Below are positions 10,216 through 19,484 of a DNA stretch of 59,452 nucleotides, one piece after another. Both the position numbers and the translations under genes were made by a program. This stretch comes from Alphaproteobacteria bacterium (GTDB lineage: Bacteria; Pseudomonadota; Alphaproteobacteria; JAJFIK01). Position 1 is the first letter of the stretch. Every line of letters starts with the position of its first letter. Location: assembly GCA_021774965.1 (NCBI GenBank), contig JAJFIL010000304.1:1-59452 (forward strand), read 5' to 3'. Under the pieces are notes generated by a model, which did no database searches, was not told where the DNA came from, and worked only from the letters and a program-made list of their open reading frames with translations.

Positions 10216-11182
10216 TCCGTTCTACCCGGCTGGATGCATCAGGATATGATCTACCAACTTGAGCAAAGGCACTGCAAGCCTGATCCACCTGACCAAGCGC
10301 GGCCAGCGACATGCCAAGCTTGAGCAGACTATCCGGTGCTTTGGTGCTGTCGCCAAAATCCCGTGCGCTGGTCAGGTAAGACGTGGCAGCATCCGAATAA
10401 AGGCCGCGCACATAAAGGCTCTCACCCAGCCAGAAATAGGCCTCTCCCATCTGATCACTTTCAGGGTAGGAGCTGATGTATTGTTGGAAAGTTGATTCCG
10501 CGCCAAGGAAATCTCCTTGCCGCAGGAGCTGCATGCCAATTTCAAAATCAGCTTCCTCAGACCCGGAAAGGCGTGAGGCAGAGATCGCTCCCAAGGAGCG
10601 TGGCTGGCTTGCCCCCGGCAATGGAGCACCTTGGTTGCCGACCTCCACGTTGCCGGTGGTTACCGGTGCGGGAGTAATGTCCATAACTGAGGAGCCGCCA
10701 TTGGTATCGGTATTGGCAGCCCGAGCCATGCTGGCACCAAGAGTGTTCCCGCTGGCGCTAGGGCCCGGATCGTTGGGGCCAAGGTTTCCTTCAAGGGCAC
10801 GCAGGCGATAGTCAAAGTCTGCGGTGACCTGTTCCATCTGCTGGCTCAGGCGGTTGATGAGGAACTGCATTTCTTCGACCTGACCCGTGAGATCCCGAAC
10901 AGATCTATCAAGGGTGTCCACACGCTCGTTCAAAAGCGCCGTTGCGGGCAGGTTTTCATTTTGTGGGGCCGGAGAGAATGCTTCAGACTGACTTGCAGTG
11001 GATGATGGCTGTTGGTCGACCTGATCCTGCAGTTCATTGATGTCCCGCTCGATCCGTCGCAAGCGATCGCGAAGACGCTCATCCGAACTGCTTCTTTGAG
11101 CCATCGCAGGGGCCACATCTCCCACTATGAACAAGGCCACCAGGGCCAAAGGGCCAATAATGCGTCTTAGCGCCACTGACAT
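10178..11182 (-). CDS. cpoB: Tol-Pal system periplasmic protein CpoB/YbgF
   Basis: A periplasmic coordinator of outer-membrane constriction with peptidoglycan synthesis in the Tol-Pal system. The start chosen is MSVALRRIIGPLALVALF at 11182, because GGAGGA lies just before it; an ATG five codons upstream would itself be part of that site. A signal peptide ends near APAMAQ. Then come a coiled-coil trimerisation segment (DERLRDRLRRIERDINELQDQ), a Ser/Gly/Pro-rich linker, and C-terminal TPR repeats (from about ADFEIGMQLLRQGDFLGAES). It lies downstream of pal and its end overlaps tilS. Confidence 0.93.
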   Translation of the reverse strand: MSVALRRIIGPLALVALFIVGDVAPAMAQRSSSDERLRDRLRRIERDINELQDQVDQQPSSTASQSEAFSPAPQNENLPATALLNERVDTLDRSVRDLTGQVEEMQFLINRLSQQMEQVTADFDYRLRALEGNLGPNDPGPSASGNTLGASMARAANTDTNGGSSVMDITPAPVTTGNVEVGNQGAPLPGASQPRSLGAISASRLSGSEEADFEIGMQLLRQGDFLGAESTFQQYISSYPESDQMGEAYFWLGESLYVRGLYSDAATSYLTSARDFGDSTKAPDSLLKLGMSLAALGQVDQACSAFAQVGRSYPDASSRVERNVTREQAANNCS

Positions 11183-11283
11183 TGCAGCGTCCTCCATGGA
11201 TCAAGATTTTGGGTCGATCAATTTGCCGGTCCGTTTAGCCAGTCACAGTGGCGCGGGGAAATGTCCAAATTGAGGCGATGAAA

Positions 11284-11323
11284 ACAACAAGGCGCCTGCC
11301 CCCGGAAAAGGGACAGACGCCTT
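11284..11323 (-). terminator. Intrinsic terminator after pal
   Basis: On the minus strand the sequence AAGGCGTCTGTCCC pairs with GGGGGCAGGCGCCTT across a short TTTTCC-type loop, a ~14-bp stem with two G-T pairs, followed by GTTGTTTT. It lies 57 nt after the pal stop. It should partly separate pal from cpoB, making pal an abundant short transcript with read-through into cpoB. Confidence 0.75.
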
Positions 11324-11380
11324 GAATTCAAAAGCTCAGCAAACAACCGAGAGGTCGTTTGCGGCGCTCGAAAGCTAGCT

Positions 11381-11902
11381 TTACGAACCGTAAGGGCTGT
11401 TCACAACGGAAACAGCGCGACGGTTAAGACGCCAAGCAGCTTCGTTGTGGCCTTCAGCAACCGGACGCTCTTTACCGTAAGAGATCGTGCGAATGCGTGC
11501 AGGGTCAACGCCCAGGCTCACAAGATAGTCGCGTGTGGCAGCTGCACGGCGTGCGCCGAGAGCCAAGTTGTACTCACGCGTGCCGCGTTCGTCACAATGG
11601 CCTTCAACGGTCAACGTGGTGCCAGGATATTGGTCAAGCCAAGCCGCTTGACGCTCCAGCGAACGGCGAGCCGCGTCACTGAGGTTATAGCGGTTGAGAT
11701 CAAAATAGACACGATCCTGAACGTTCACGAGGAAGTCCTGCACACTACCGCCCACTGGGTCGGATGCGCGTGATGTGGATGTGTCCGTGCTAGTTGAGGA
11801 CGAATCGGAATATGCCGTCCCCGCACAAGCAGCCAGAAGAAGGGCTGCGAATGTTACTGTCGCGAATTTTACAAGCTTCGCCCCGAATGTCAGCCGGCTC
11901 AT
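11381..11902 (-). CDS. pal: Peptidoglycan-associated lipoprotein Pal
   Basis: An outer-membrane lipoprotein that binds peptidoglycan and interacts with TolB and TolA. It has a lipoprotein signal with lipobox LLAAC near residue 25, a Ser/Thr-rich linker (SDSSSTSTDTSTSRASD), and an OmpA-like domain with VYFDLNRYNLSDAARR, GHCDERGTREYNLALGARRA and RTISYGKERPV, containing the peptidoglycan-binding Asp/Arg pair. I chose the ATG at 11902, which is preceded by GGAG; an in-frame ATG at 11914 is the alternative and adds four residues. A strong terminator follows the gene. Confidence 0.96.
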   Translation of the reverse strand: MSRLTFGAKLVKFATVTFAALLLAACAGTAYSDSSSTSTDTSTSRASDPVGGSVQDFLVNVQDRVYFDLNRYNLSDAARRSLERQAAWLDQYPGTTLTVEGHCDERGTREYNLALGARRAAATRDYLVSLGVDPARIRTISYGKERPVAEGHNEAAWRLNRRAVSVVNSPYGS

Positions 11903-12305
11903 ATTTTGCTCCATTTCCCTAAAAGTCCCCTGAAACTATTCAACGTTTTTACAATCGAAATGTTTCGAACTTGTGATCATCTGCCGGACAATTTTAGGTT
12001 TGCCCCCATAACCTGTACCTGCGGAATAAAATTCCAAGCGATTAAACCAGTTTTACGTCCTGGTAGCTGACCGTGATGCGAACCCAAACCTGCAAATCCA
12101 CCAAGTTAAACGAACTTGGAAACTTGGCAGGCACCCCCCAACAGGCCAACCGTTAGACGTATAAACCAACTCTATGCCTCAGTTTTCGGCGGATCAAGCA
12201 AGGTTGATGTGCCAAATTCATACTTTTTTGTTCCAAAGTGGCCACAACCCAAGGAATCACTTGGATTTCATGGTTAACGCCAATGTCGATTGTCACCGAG
12301 TGTTG
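11903..12305. other. Intergenic region between tolB and pal
   Basis: About 400 bases with no convincing gene, noticeably AT-richer than the flanks. It must hold the pal promoter on the minus strand. Two small inverted repeats are visible: CCAAGTT-aaacg-AACTTGG at 12101-12119 and CCAAG-gaatca-CTTGG at 12249-12264. Neither has a T-run, so both are more likely protein sites or structured leader than terminators. I see no known RNA family. Confidence 0.6.
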
Positions 12306-13679
12306 CTATTGCGCCCACGGCATCCGGCTAATCAGCGGTGACCACGCCGGATCAGAGCTATCCCCCGGGGTGAGAATCGGTCGCTCGTTATGGCCGGTGA
12401 GGTCCACGGACCAGATTCGCGTGGTCCCATCCCGGTCGCCATAGCCTCGTGTCTGGCGGGTAAACATCAACACGCGCCCATTGGGAGACCAGGTCGGCCC
12501 TTCATCCAGGAAGCTTTCGGTCAAAAGGCGCTCCCCAGATCCATCAGGGCGCATCACGCCGATGTAGAACCGGCCGCTGTAGATTTTTGTAAAGGCAATC
12601 AGGTCGCCGCGCGGGGACCAGACTGGCGTGCCATAGCGACCGTCCCCAAAGCTGATGCGGTGAGCGCCGGTGCCATCCCGGTTCATTACATAGATCTGCT
12701 GAGAGCCGCCGCGATCTGATTCAAAAGTAATAAAGCGACCATCCGGCGCAAACGAAGGCGCGGTGTTAATGTGCGTGCCGGACGTCAGCCGCCGCCGCTG
12801 CCCCGTGCGCAGGTCCATAGTATAGACGTGACTGTCGCGGCCTTCGATAAGGCTCATGATGATATCATTGCCGTCTGGCGAGAAGCGCGGGGCAAAGGTC
12901 ATGCCTGGGAAATCGCCTACGATTTCCTGCTCGCCGCTTTCAATATCCAAGAGATAAACCCGCGGCAGATCGTTGATATAGGAGAGGAAGACGACCTCTT
13001 GTTCGGTCGGGCTGAAGCGAGGGGTCAGAACCAGGTCAGCCCCATCGGTCAGCATAATGGGATTGGCCCCATCCTGATCCATGATGGCCAGACGCTTGAT
13101 CCGGCGCGTTGCAGGACCGCTTTCCGCGATAAAGACGATACGCGTATCGAAATAGCCGCTTTCGCCGGTCAGCCGCTCATAGATGGCATCCGTGATCAGA
13201 TGCGCTACCCGGCGCCAGCCTTCCGGCGTGGCAAAGAACTGCAAACCCAGCATGGATTGTTCGCCATAGACATCCCAGAGGAAGAACTCAACGCGCAAGC
13301 GCCCGTCTTCCTGCATGATCACCTGACCGGTAATCAGGCTTTCAACCCGGATCAGACGCCAGGAACCAAACTGCGGGGCGGCAGAAAAATCCGTGGTGCG
13401 TTCAATAAAGCTGCGCGGATCGGCCGGCGCAAAAAGACCAGAGCGTTCAAGATTTGCTGAAATGACGTTGGCAATGTCCCGGCCAAAGCGCGCCTCATCT
13501 TCTGAAGCGCCAATAAAGGCGGGCACCGCAACCGGCATGGGAGCCACATAGCCCTGATTGATGACAATGTGCGGCTCTTCACCTTCCTGAGCAAAGGCCG
13601 GAGCGCTTGCGGCCAAGGTAAATAGCCCGACCAGCAGCATGGCGAAGACCGAAGCGCCAATTTTCCCAATGAATTTCAT
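12306..13679 (-). CDS. tolB: Tol-Pal system beta-propeller protein TolB
   Basis: A periplasmic protein that links TolA and Pal. The start at 13679 ([18 protein letters not shown]) is favoured by GGAG 6 nt upstream; an ATG nine codons earlier lacks a site. The signal peptide is cleaved near ASAPAFAQ. An N-terminal alpha/beta domain ([21 protein letters not shown]) precedes a beta-propeller with repeated motifs such as [16 protein letters not shown] and [20 protein letters not shown]. At 457 residues it has the family length. The gene starts 26 nt after the tolA stop codon. Confidence 0.96.
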   Translation of the reverse strand: MKFIGKIGASVFAMLLVGLFTLAASAPAFAQEGEEPHIVINQGYVAPMPVAVPAFIGASEDEARFGRDIANVISANLERSGLFAPADPRSFIERTTDFSAAPQFGSWRLIRVESLITGQVIMQEDGRLRVEFFLWDVYGEQSMLGLQFFATPEGWRRVAHLITDAIYERLTGESGYFDTRIVFIAESGPATRRIKRLAIMDQDGANPIMLTDGADLVLTPRFSPTEQEVVFLSYINDLPRVYLLDIESGEQEIVGDFPGMTFAPRFSPDGNDIIMSLIEGRDSHVYTMDLRTGQRRRLTSGTHINTAPSFAPDGRFITFESDRGGSQQIYVMNRDGTGAHRISFGDGRYGTPVWSPRGDLIAFTKIYSGRFYIGVMRPDGSGERLLTESFLDEGPTWSPNGRVLMFTRQTRGYGDRDGTTRIWSVDLTGHNERPILTPGDSSDPAWSPLISRMPWAQ

Positions 13680-13705
13680 AGTCATCTCCATAGTCCCCCA
13701 AACCA

Positions 13706-14608
13706 CTACAACATGTCACTTGGGTCGAAAGTAAGACGGATCGACCGCCATTCTTCATATCTATCCAGCGGCAGGTTATAACCGCGCCGGAAGGACCCAT
13801 CGAAGTTTGTTCCTGTTTCGCAGCGCTCAACGGCTCGCACAGCGCTATCTACGGCGGCCCGATAAAACCCGTCCGATCCGTAGCGCAGAAGGTTTAACCT
13901 TTCGACGCGCTGCACGGTCCCATCCGGATTAAGAAACAGCCGCAACTCGATAATCAGGTTTTCTGCGTCCATAGCCCCTGCGGGAACGTTCCAGCATTGC
14001 GTGATCTGCGCCCGAAGTGCGTCTGTCTCGCTCATGGTCAGCCCGGTTCCCACGCCCACACGGGAGCGGGCTTCGTCAGCGACTTCCGGCTGGGCCGCAC
14101 CGATTTCAAAACCTTCAAGATCAAACTCGGGCTCTGGTTCTTCCTGAGGCGTCAGATCGATCAGGGCTGCCGCCTCTCCAAAATCAAACTCATCACGCCG
14201 CGGCGGCTCGGGCCGCATGCGCGGGCGCGCTTCTGCTAGATCGGGCACAGAGGCAGGTTCTGGTTCCGGCTCGGCAACCACGGGCTCAGGCTCGGGTTCT
14301 TCAAAGGGGCTGAACTCAGGCTCGATCTCTGGAAGAACAGGTTCAGGTTCGGGCAAGGAGGCAGTCCTGACGGGTTCGGGCTCTGGTGGCGGCGCTTCTT
14401 CTACCACCTCTTCTTCGACGGGCTCTTCGATGACGTCTTCTTCGGTAATGGCAGCGGAGATGTTTGTGAACTCATCAATGGTCAAAAGCTCCACCGGAAT
14501 ATTGACCGGGGTCTCCACGTCAAAACGATTGGGATTGGCAAGGGTGGTCATGGCCGCCACAAGAATGGCGACGTGAAACAAAGCCGAAAAGACTGCGCTG
14601 AGGCGCAT
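13706..14608 (-). CDS. tolA: TolA-like protein with acidic Pro/Glu linker
   Basis: The inner-membrane anchored spacer of the Tol-Pal system, 300 residues. One N-terminal membrane helix ([18 protein letters not shown]) is followed by a long periplasmic linker (about 50-165). That linker is dominated by Glu and Pro, with PEPEP-type repeats, instead of the Lys/Ala-rich helix of enterobacterial TolA. A C-terminal TolA/TonB-like domain follows ([42 protein letters not shown]). Position between tolR and tolB supports the assignment. The linker is expected to be extended rather than helical. Confidence 0.9.
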   Translation of the reverse strand: MRLSAVFSALFHVAILVAAMTTLANPNRFDVETPVNIPVELLTIDEFTNISAAITEEDVIEEPVEEEVVEEAPPPEPEPVRTASLPEPEPVLPEIEPEFSPFEEPEPEPVVAEPEPEPASVPDLAEARPRMRPEPPRRDEFDFGEAAALIDLTPQEEPEPEFDLEGFEIGAAQPEVADEARSRVGVGTGLTMSETDALRAQITQCWNVPAGAMDAENLIIELRLFLNPDGTVQRVERLNLLRYGSDGFYRAAVDSAVRAVERCETGTNFDGSFRRGYNLPLDRYEEWRSIRLTFDPSDML

Positions 14609-14633
14609 GGGATCGTGTCCTTATTCGGCCCCG

Positions 14634-15056
14634 TCACTGATCCGTAATCGGTTCAGTAACGAGCGCAATCTGCGTATAGCCCGCAGCATCCAGCAGCCCC
14701 ATGACCTGCATCACCGTTCCGTAGTCGACGTTTCTGTCGGCGCGCAGGAAGATACGAAGCTCAAAATTCCGATCAGAAATCTGCGCCATCTGTTCCACCA
14801 GATTGGCGATCTCAATTTCCGTGTCCTGAAGGAAAATCCGTCCCTCTCCATCAATGGAAACGGCCAGAGGCTCAATATCAGAGGTGATGGGATTTGCAGT
14901 GGTTTCCGGCAGGTCAACCTCCACCCCAACGGTGAGCAAAGGCGCGGTCACCATAAAGATGATCAGGAGCACCAACATCACATCCACAAAGGGGGTGACG
15001 TTAATCTCGCTCATGGGGCGAGAGCGACCGCCTGAGCCTGGAAGCTGTGCCCCCAT
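14634..15056 (-). CDS. tolR: Biopolymer transport protein TolR
   Basis: A 140-residue ExbD/TolR-family protein; with TolQ it forms the proton-driven motor that energises TolA. A single membrane helix contains the proton-path aspartate: INVTPFVDVMLVLLIIFMVT (Asp about 26). The periplasmic domain follows, with VDLPETTANPI and FLRADRNVDYGTVMQVMGLL. Its ATG overlaps the tolQ stop codon as TAATG, indicating translational coupling, and tolA begins 25 nt later. Confidence 0.96.
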   Translation of the reverse strand: MGAQLPGSGGRSRPMSEINVTPFVDVMLVLLIIFMVTAPLLTVGVEVDLPETTANPITSDIEPLAVSIDGEGRIFLQDTEIEIANLVEQMAQISDRNFELRIFLRADRNVDYGTVMQVMGLLDAAGYTQIALVTEPITDQ

Positions 15057-15775
15057 TAGCCCCGCCCCTCATCCAGCTGACGGGAGAGGATGGCTTGGAA
15101 TTCCTCAGCAAACCCATCCAGCCGTACGGCCAGTCGATCACGGGAATTGATGAAATTATTGTAGGCAATCACCGCCGGGATAGCAGCGAGCAAACCAAGC
15201 GCGGTTGCGAACAAGGCTTCTGCAATGCCCGGCGCCACCACGGCAAGGGTGGTGTTGTTATTGCTGGCGATGGACTGGAATGAATTCATGATGCCCCAGA
15301 CGGTACCGAAAAGACCGATGAAAGGCGCGGTGGAGCCAACAGTTGCCAGGAAAGGCAAGAAGCGCTCCATCCGGTCAAGCTCTCGCGCTTCGGTCACCCG
15401 CATGACCTTGCCAATGCGGTCTTTCACTCCGGCAACGCTTCCCGCCGAAATAGGGCCCTTCTCAGAGGACCGGCGCCATTCGCGCATGGCCGAGGCAAAC
15501 ATAAGCGCCATGGGGTGATCCGGGCGATGGCCGAGCTTGTCATAAAGGTCATCGAGAGATTTGCCGGACCAGAAGACATCTTCGAACTTGTTGTTCTGAC
15601 CCTTGATGCGCCGGAAGCGGAAGTATTTGTCAAAGATGATGGCCCAGCTCCAAAAAGAGGCAAGCCCCAGAATAATGATCACAGAGCGGATGACCCAGTC
15701 GGCCCGCAAAAACAGCGACATCAATGTAAAATCACTGGCCAAGGCACCGCCCTGTGCGAGAATTTCGGTTTCCAT
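15056..15775 (-). CDS. tolQ: Tol-Pal motor protein TolQ
   Basis: An ExbB/TolQ/MotA-family channel subunit. I chose the ATG at 15775 (METEILAQGGALASDFTLMS), preceded by AGGA at correct spacing, giving 239 residues; a frame opening at 15898 would add 41 residues unlike TolQ. Three membrane helices are visible: one near residues 25-45, and the pair in FLATVGSTAPFIGLFGTVWG and LFATALGLLAAIPAVIAYN, with the conserved polar residues of the family. It is the first gene of the tolQRAB unit; 207 nt separate it from ybgC and probably hold a promoter. Confidence 0.95.
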   Translation of the reverse strand: METEILAQGGALASDFTLMSLFLRADWVIRSVIIILGLASFWSWAIIFDKYFRFRRIKGQNNKFEDVFWSGKSLDDLYDKLGHRPDHPMALMFASAMREWRRSSEKGPISAGSVAGVKDRIGKVMRVTEARELDRMERFLPFLATVGSTAPFIGLFGTVWGIMNSFQSIASNNNTTLAVVAPGIAEALFATALGLLAAIPAVIAYNNFINSRDRLAVRLDGFAEEFQAILSRQLDEGRG

Positions 15776-15982
15776 GATCAATCCTAACTTTCGGTTCCGT
15801 GCTGAATGCCCCGAGGAACCTCGCCCCAAAAATCCATAGACAAATAGGCCAGGCGCAAAGCGCACCCCACCCGTTTGGGCCAAAGCGTCCTCTTTCAATG
15901 TGTCAGAACTTGGGCGTGGGCACCCGCAGCCCGCAGGAAACAGCGGGTTTTAGCGCGACATCACGCCGCCATCAGGCCTCAG

Positions 15983-16465
15983 TCACGCCCAGGGCGGATC
16001 TTCGGGGATGACCTGTGGCGCAACCGCATCGGCCACAAACTTGGGCATGCGCCGGACCCGACCCTCCAGGTTAATGCAGGCTGCCGTGACGTGAGCACGC
16101 ACCAATTCCTGATCGTCCAGCCAGACGCTTTGGTCCGCCCGCAGGCGCGCGCCCTTTGATTTGTAGAAGACCGTGCGGATCTCAAGGGCATTATCGATGC
16201 GCGCCGGGCGCAGATATTCGATGTCCAGCCTCTGGATGGTAAAGGCGATGGGCTCGTCCATCGCCAGCATCTCCTTGTGATGAACCCCCAGAGCGCGGAG
16301 GTATTCGGTGCGGCCCCGCTCCAGAAACTTCACAAAAGCTCCGTGATAGACCACGCCGGAGAAATCCGTGTCCTCGTAATAGACGCGGGCGGGCAGGATG
16401 TGGGTCTTGTCCCGGAAGAAACCGTGGCTGGGGTGTGGGGAAGAGTGTGGCACGTGATCGGTCAT
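15983..16465 (-). CDS. ybgC: YbgC-type acyl-CoA thioesterase
   Basis: A hotdog-fold thioesterase of the Tol-Pal-associated YbgC family. The 4-hydroxybenzoyl-CoA-thioesterase signature with catalytic Asp is YYEDTDFSGVVYHGAFVKFL, followed by ERGRTEYLRALGV. The domain ends near VRAHVTAACINLEGRVRRM. The ATG at 16465 gives about 160 residues; an upstream ATG at 16513 gives 176. Neither has a clear ribosome site, so the start is uncertain. Its order before tolQRAB is the classic one. Confidence 0.9.
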   Translation of the reverse strand: MTDHVPHSSPHPSHGFFRDKTHILPARVYYEDTDFSGVVYHGAFVKFLERGRTEYLRALGVHHKEMLAMDEPIAFTIQRLDIEYLRPARIDNALEIRTVFYKSKGARLRADQSVWLDDQELVRAHVTAACINLEGRVRRMPKFVADAVAPQVIPEDPPWA

Positions 16466-16524
16466 GGGCGGAGATTGTCTCAATCGGGTCAGCGGAGCAA
16501 GATCATTTAGCACTGGAGATAACA

Positions 16525-16633
16525 GTCATTCCGGGCGCACCATGAGCCAAATCCGGCACGGATTTGATTGCGAATATCAGATCCGGAATCTCGAGATTCC
16601 GGGTTCCGTGCTAACGCCCGGCCCCGGAATGAC
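16525..16633. repeat. Palindromic intergenic repeat, copy A
   Basis: Bounded by inverted ends GTCATTCCGGG (16525) and CCCCGGAATGAC (to 16633). In its interior a perfect 20-bp palindrome occupies 16583-16602 (CCGGAATC-TCGA-GATTCCGG). A related copy lies at 20050-20130. It fills the space between ruvB and ybgC and could fold into a long hairpin in RNA. Similar elements are scattered in many alphaproteobacterial genomes; it is non-coding and probably a REP/MITE-like element. Confidence 0.8.
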
Positions 16634-16647
16634 GGCATAACTTGACC

Positions 16648-17679
16648 CTACTCCCCGTCAAGCATGCCCGCATCGCCAAGGGACTTAGGTGCCATCAGCC
16701 CCAGATGCTTGTAGGCCACTCCCAAAAGCACGCGGCCCCGAGGGGTGCGTTGAAGGAAGCCCTGCTGAATCAGATAAGGCTCGATGATGTCTTCGATGGC
16801 GTCGCGCGGCTCGGACAAGGCAGCTGCCAATGTGTCCAATCCCACCGGCCCACCGCCGAATTTCTCCGCAATGGCTTTGAGGTAGCGGTGATCCAGCGCA
16901 TCAAGCCCGCGACTGTCCACTTCCATGCGGGAAAGCGCTTCATCGGCCAACTTGGCGGTGACAGTCTCAACGTCGGCAACAGAAGCAAAATCCCGCACCC
17001 GCCGCAGCAAGCGTCCCGCCACGCGAGGTGTGCCCCGCGCGCGCTTGGCGATCTCAGATGCTCCGTCCTCGGACAAATTAAGGTCCAGCAATCGGCTCCC
17101 ACGCATGACGATGCTTTCAAGCTCGTGGGGCTCATAGAACTCCAGCCGAAGCGGAATGCCAAAACGGTCGCGCAACGGCGTGGTCAAAAGCCCTGTGCGC
17201 GTGGTCGCGGCGACAAGAGTGAATTTCTGCAAATCAATGCGTACCGACCGCGCGCCGGGGCCTTCGCCGATCATGAGATCGAGCTCAAAATCTTCCATAG
17301 CGGGATAGAGGATTTCCTCCACCGCCGGAGAGAGCCGATGGATCTCATCAATGAACAACACGTCCCGTTCTTCAAGGTTGGTGAGGATCGCCGCCAAATC
17401 GCCGGGCTTGGTAATCACCGGCCCAGAGGTGGCACGGAAGTTCACCCCCAGTTCACGAGAGACAATCTGCGCCAGCGTCGTCTTGCCCAGACCAGGAGGC
17501 CCGGAGAACAACACATGATCCAGTGCATCGCCGCGCGCACGAGCCGCCTCAATAAAGACCTTGAGATTAGCGCGCACTTTCTCCTGCCCCACAAAGGCAT
17601 CCAGAACCTGCGGCCGCAAGCTGGCGTCCATTGTGTCAGCTTCGGTGCTGGCAGTATCTAGGGCGGGGTTACGGGTCAT
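16648..17679 (-). CDS. ruvB: Holliday junction branch migration ATPase RuvB
   Basis: AAA+ motor subunit of RuvAB, 343 residues. Walker A is GPPGLGKT (60-67), Walker [12 protein letters not shown], sensor 1 [10 protein letters not shown] with the arginine finger region PLRDRFGI, and the winged-helix C-terminal domain with [19 protein letters not shown]. It is the last gene of a ruvC-GNAT-ruvA-unknown-ruvB run and starts 9 nt after the unknown gene's stop. Confidence 0.98.
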   Translation of the reverse strand: MTRNPALDTASTEADTMDASLRPQVLDAFVGQEKVRANLKVFIEAARARGDALDHVLFSGPPGLGKTTLAQIVSRELGVNFRATSGPVITKPGDLAAILTNLEERDVLFIDEIHRLSPAVEEILYPAMEDFELDLMIGEGPGARSVRIDLQKFTLVAATTRTGLLTTPLRDRFGIPLRLEFYEPHELESIVMRGSRLLDLNLSEDGASEIAKRARGTPRVAGRLLRRVRDFASVADVETVTAKLADEALSRMEVDSRGLDALDHRYLKAIAEKFGGGPVGLDTLAAALSEPRDAIEDIIEPYLIQQGFLQRTPRGRVLLGVAYKHLGLMAPKSLGDAGMLDGE

Positions 17680-17688
17680 AATAGGCTG

Positions 17689-18408
17689 TCACTCATCGTC
17701 ATCATTCTCACCATCAATCGCATCGCTTTTGCCCTCGATTTGGCGCATTTCCTCGTGTCCAAGACGCTTCACTCCCTCGTCTTCTTTTGCTGCCCCCAGT
17801 ATCTTCTCAAGAACTTTTACAAGTTTCCGAATGCCAGATACTCTCTTTGCAAATTCAGTTCCTGTGTCTGCTACATCCAAAACGATTTCAGAGAAGCACT
17901 CGAGTTGAGTAGTGTCTCTATCAATTTCAGTTTCAAATCGGGATAGAGCCGCAAGTAAAGATTCTCGCTTACGCCGAGGAACATCAACTTCATCAAGCTT
18001 CGAACGAATTTTCCTGATTAGCTCCCGAATTTGTTGCTTCACTGGCAAGCTTAGAGCCACTGATCGAACACGATCCCTGCCAAGTTTTGAAATTTTCAAG
18101 GCAGCACGGAATCTTGCGCTATCAACCTTCTCAAGCAATAAAACTACTTCATGGTCTGCTTGCACCCCTTGATACTCATGAAGATCGACAACGGACAATG
18201 AAAAATCATATTCAAATTCCTGTCCTACTATGTTCAAGATTTGAAGATACTTAGCCCAAACTCGACCCGTTTCTTTAATTGAGTTTACTTCTAAATATTC
18301 TACTACAGCTTCACGCAGCTGCGCCTCGAACTCCAAAAAAGCTTCCGCACCTATGGGGGAAAGCGCATCCAAATCAATTCCTTCGCAAAGTTCTTCCTCA
18401 AGGCTCAA
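17689..18408 (-). CDS. Unknown 239-residue protein nested between ruvA and ruvB
   Basis: I do not recognise this protein. It starts with TTG, whose last two bases belong to the ruvA stop (TTGA overlap), so translation is coupled to ruvA, and it ends 9 nt before ruvB. It is predicted soluble and largely helical, with a charged helical stretch (QQIRELIRKIRSKLDEVD, then RRKRESLLAALSRFETEID) and a very acidic tail (DAIDGENDDDE). No signal peptide, membrane helix or catalytic motif is evident. Base composition differs from its neighbours: by hand count 20/60 G+C at 18241-18300 and 28/60 at 17761-17820, against 34/60 at 17101-17160 in ruvB. This suggests recent acquisition. A repair or defence link is only guessed from position. 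Confidence 0.8.
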   Translation of the reverse strand: MSLEEELCEGIDLDALSPIGAEAFLEFEAQLREAVVEYLEVNSIKETGRVWAKYLQILNIVGQEFEYDFSLSVVDLHEYQGVQADHEVVLLLEKVDSARFRAALKISKLGRDRVRSVALSLPVKQQIRELIRKIRSKLDEVDVPRRKRESLLAALSRFETEIDRDTTQLECFSEIVLDVADTGTEFAKRVSGIRKLVKVLEKILGAAKEDEGVKRLGHEEMRQIEGKSDAIDGENDDDE

Positions 18409-19031
18409 TTCGCCAACTCCTTCAGCCCTTCGCGGATCAGCGCTTTTACCTCGGGCACGTCTTCGCTGCGCCCCATGATGGAGGCAATCGCATTCGACGC
18501 CATGGCTTCAGGATAGCCCAGATTGACCAGCGCGGATATGGCATCGGCGCGGGCGAGCACTTCTGGTGCGGGCTCGGTGACTTTCACGCCGCCTTTGATT
18601 GCCGTGCCAATCGGGATGACCACGGCAGATGTTGGCGCGCGGTCTTTCAACTCCGACACAATCCGCTTGGCAAGCTTTGGCCCCACCCCCTTGGCGCGGG
18701 CGACCATGGCGCTGTCTTGCAGGGTGATGGCGTTGGCCACGTCCGATAATGTCAGCACACTGAGGATTTCCATGGCGACTTTCGCCCCCACCCCCTGCAC
18801 GCTTTGAAGAGCACGGAACCAGTCGCGTTCGGCTTCATTCTCAAACCCGTAAAGCCGGATCATGTCTTCGCGCACCACGGTCTCGATGGACAGCGTGATC
18901 GCCTCCCCGGGGCCAGGCAAATTGCCGAGCACCCGCGTTGGCGCAAAGATCACATAGCCCACGCCTTGGACGTCAATAATGGCGCTGTCGCTGCTGACTG
19001 AATCCAGAATGCCTTTGAGTTTGCCGATCAT
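18405..19031 (-). CDS. ruvA: Holliday junction branch migration protein RuvA
   Basis: The junction-binding tetramer that loads RuvB. It is 208 residues: an OB-fold N-terminus (MIGKLKGILDSVSSDSAIID, VGYVIFAPTRVLG), two helix-hairpin-helix motifs (FRALQSVQGVGAKVAMEIL and AKGVGPKLAKRIVSELKD) and the RuvB-binding C-terminal domain ISALVNLGYPEAMASNAIAS. Its ATG overlaps the GNAT gene's stop (ATGA), and its stop overlaps the TTG of the unknown gene. Confidence 0.97.
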   Translation of the reverse strand: MIGKLKGILDSVSSDSAIIDVQGVGYVIFAPTRVLGNLPGPGEAITLSIETVVREDMIRLYGFENEAERDWFRALQSVQGVGAKVAMEILSVLTLSDVANAITLQDSAMVARAKGVGPKLAKRIVSELKDRAPTSAVVIPIGTAIKGGVKVTEPAPEVLARADAISALVNLGYPEAMASNAIASIMGRSEDVPEVKALIREGLKELAN

Positions 19032-19480
19032 TTGCTCTTGCTACCTTCGTCCAGCTGCTTTGCCACCAATCTTTTTACCATAAGCGCGCGCGGCTCCTGA
19101 TCATAACCGATAGATTCGTAGAACGCCTTCACGGCCACGTTTGTCTCGCGAATGAGCAGGTTGAGCTTCCACACCCCGCGTGTCTTAAGCCAATCCTCAG
19201 CCGCCTCCATGATGGCGGCCCCGAGGCCCATGCCGCGCACCCCGGGGTCTGTTGAAACGTAATAGACCGTGCCGCGATGGCCGTCATGGCCGACCATGAC
19301 GCTGGCCACCAGCTTGCCATCATAAAACCCGCCCAGCACATCGGACGCCGGACCGGATCGCGCAAAGGCAATGTCCTTGGCCGGATCATTGTGCGGAACG
19401 GTGAGATCGCAGCGTTTCCACAGATCGATAGTGGCCGCCACCTCCTCGTCAGCGATGGGGCGGATTTCAAGCCTGGTCAT
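19028..19480 (-). CDS. GNAT acetyltransferase, YpeA-like
   Basis: A single GNAT domain of 150 residues that resembles the YpeA family: IRPIADEEVAATIDLWKRCD and VPHNDPAKDI at the N-terminus, GHDGHRGTVYYVSTDPGVRG, then the acetyl-CoA loop region RGMGLGAAIMEAAEDWL and the C-terminal NVAVKAFYESIGYDQEPR. The ATG at 19480 follows a GGGGG tract and lies 4 nt after the ruvC stop; the frame is open further upstream inside ruvC but that part is not GNAT-like. Its stop overlaps ruvA (ATGA). The acceptor substrate is unknown. Confidence 0.85.
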   Translation of the reverse strand: MTRLEIRPIADEEVAATIDLWKRCDLTVPHNDPAKDIAFARSGPASDVLGGFYDGKLVASVMVGHDGHRGTVYYVSTDPGVRGMGLGAAIMEAAEDWLKTRGVWKLNLLIRETNVAVKAFYESIGYDQEPRALMVKRLVAKQLDEGSKSK

Positions 19481-19484
19481 GGAT

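Noticed and set aside
16642-17661. A 339-codon open frame antisense to ruvB
   Set aside because: Exactly covers ruvB and has no motif; a codon-bias artefact.
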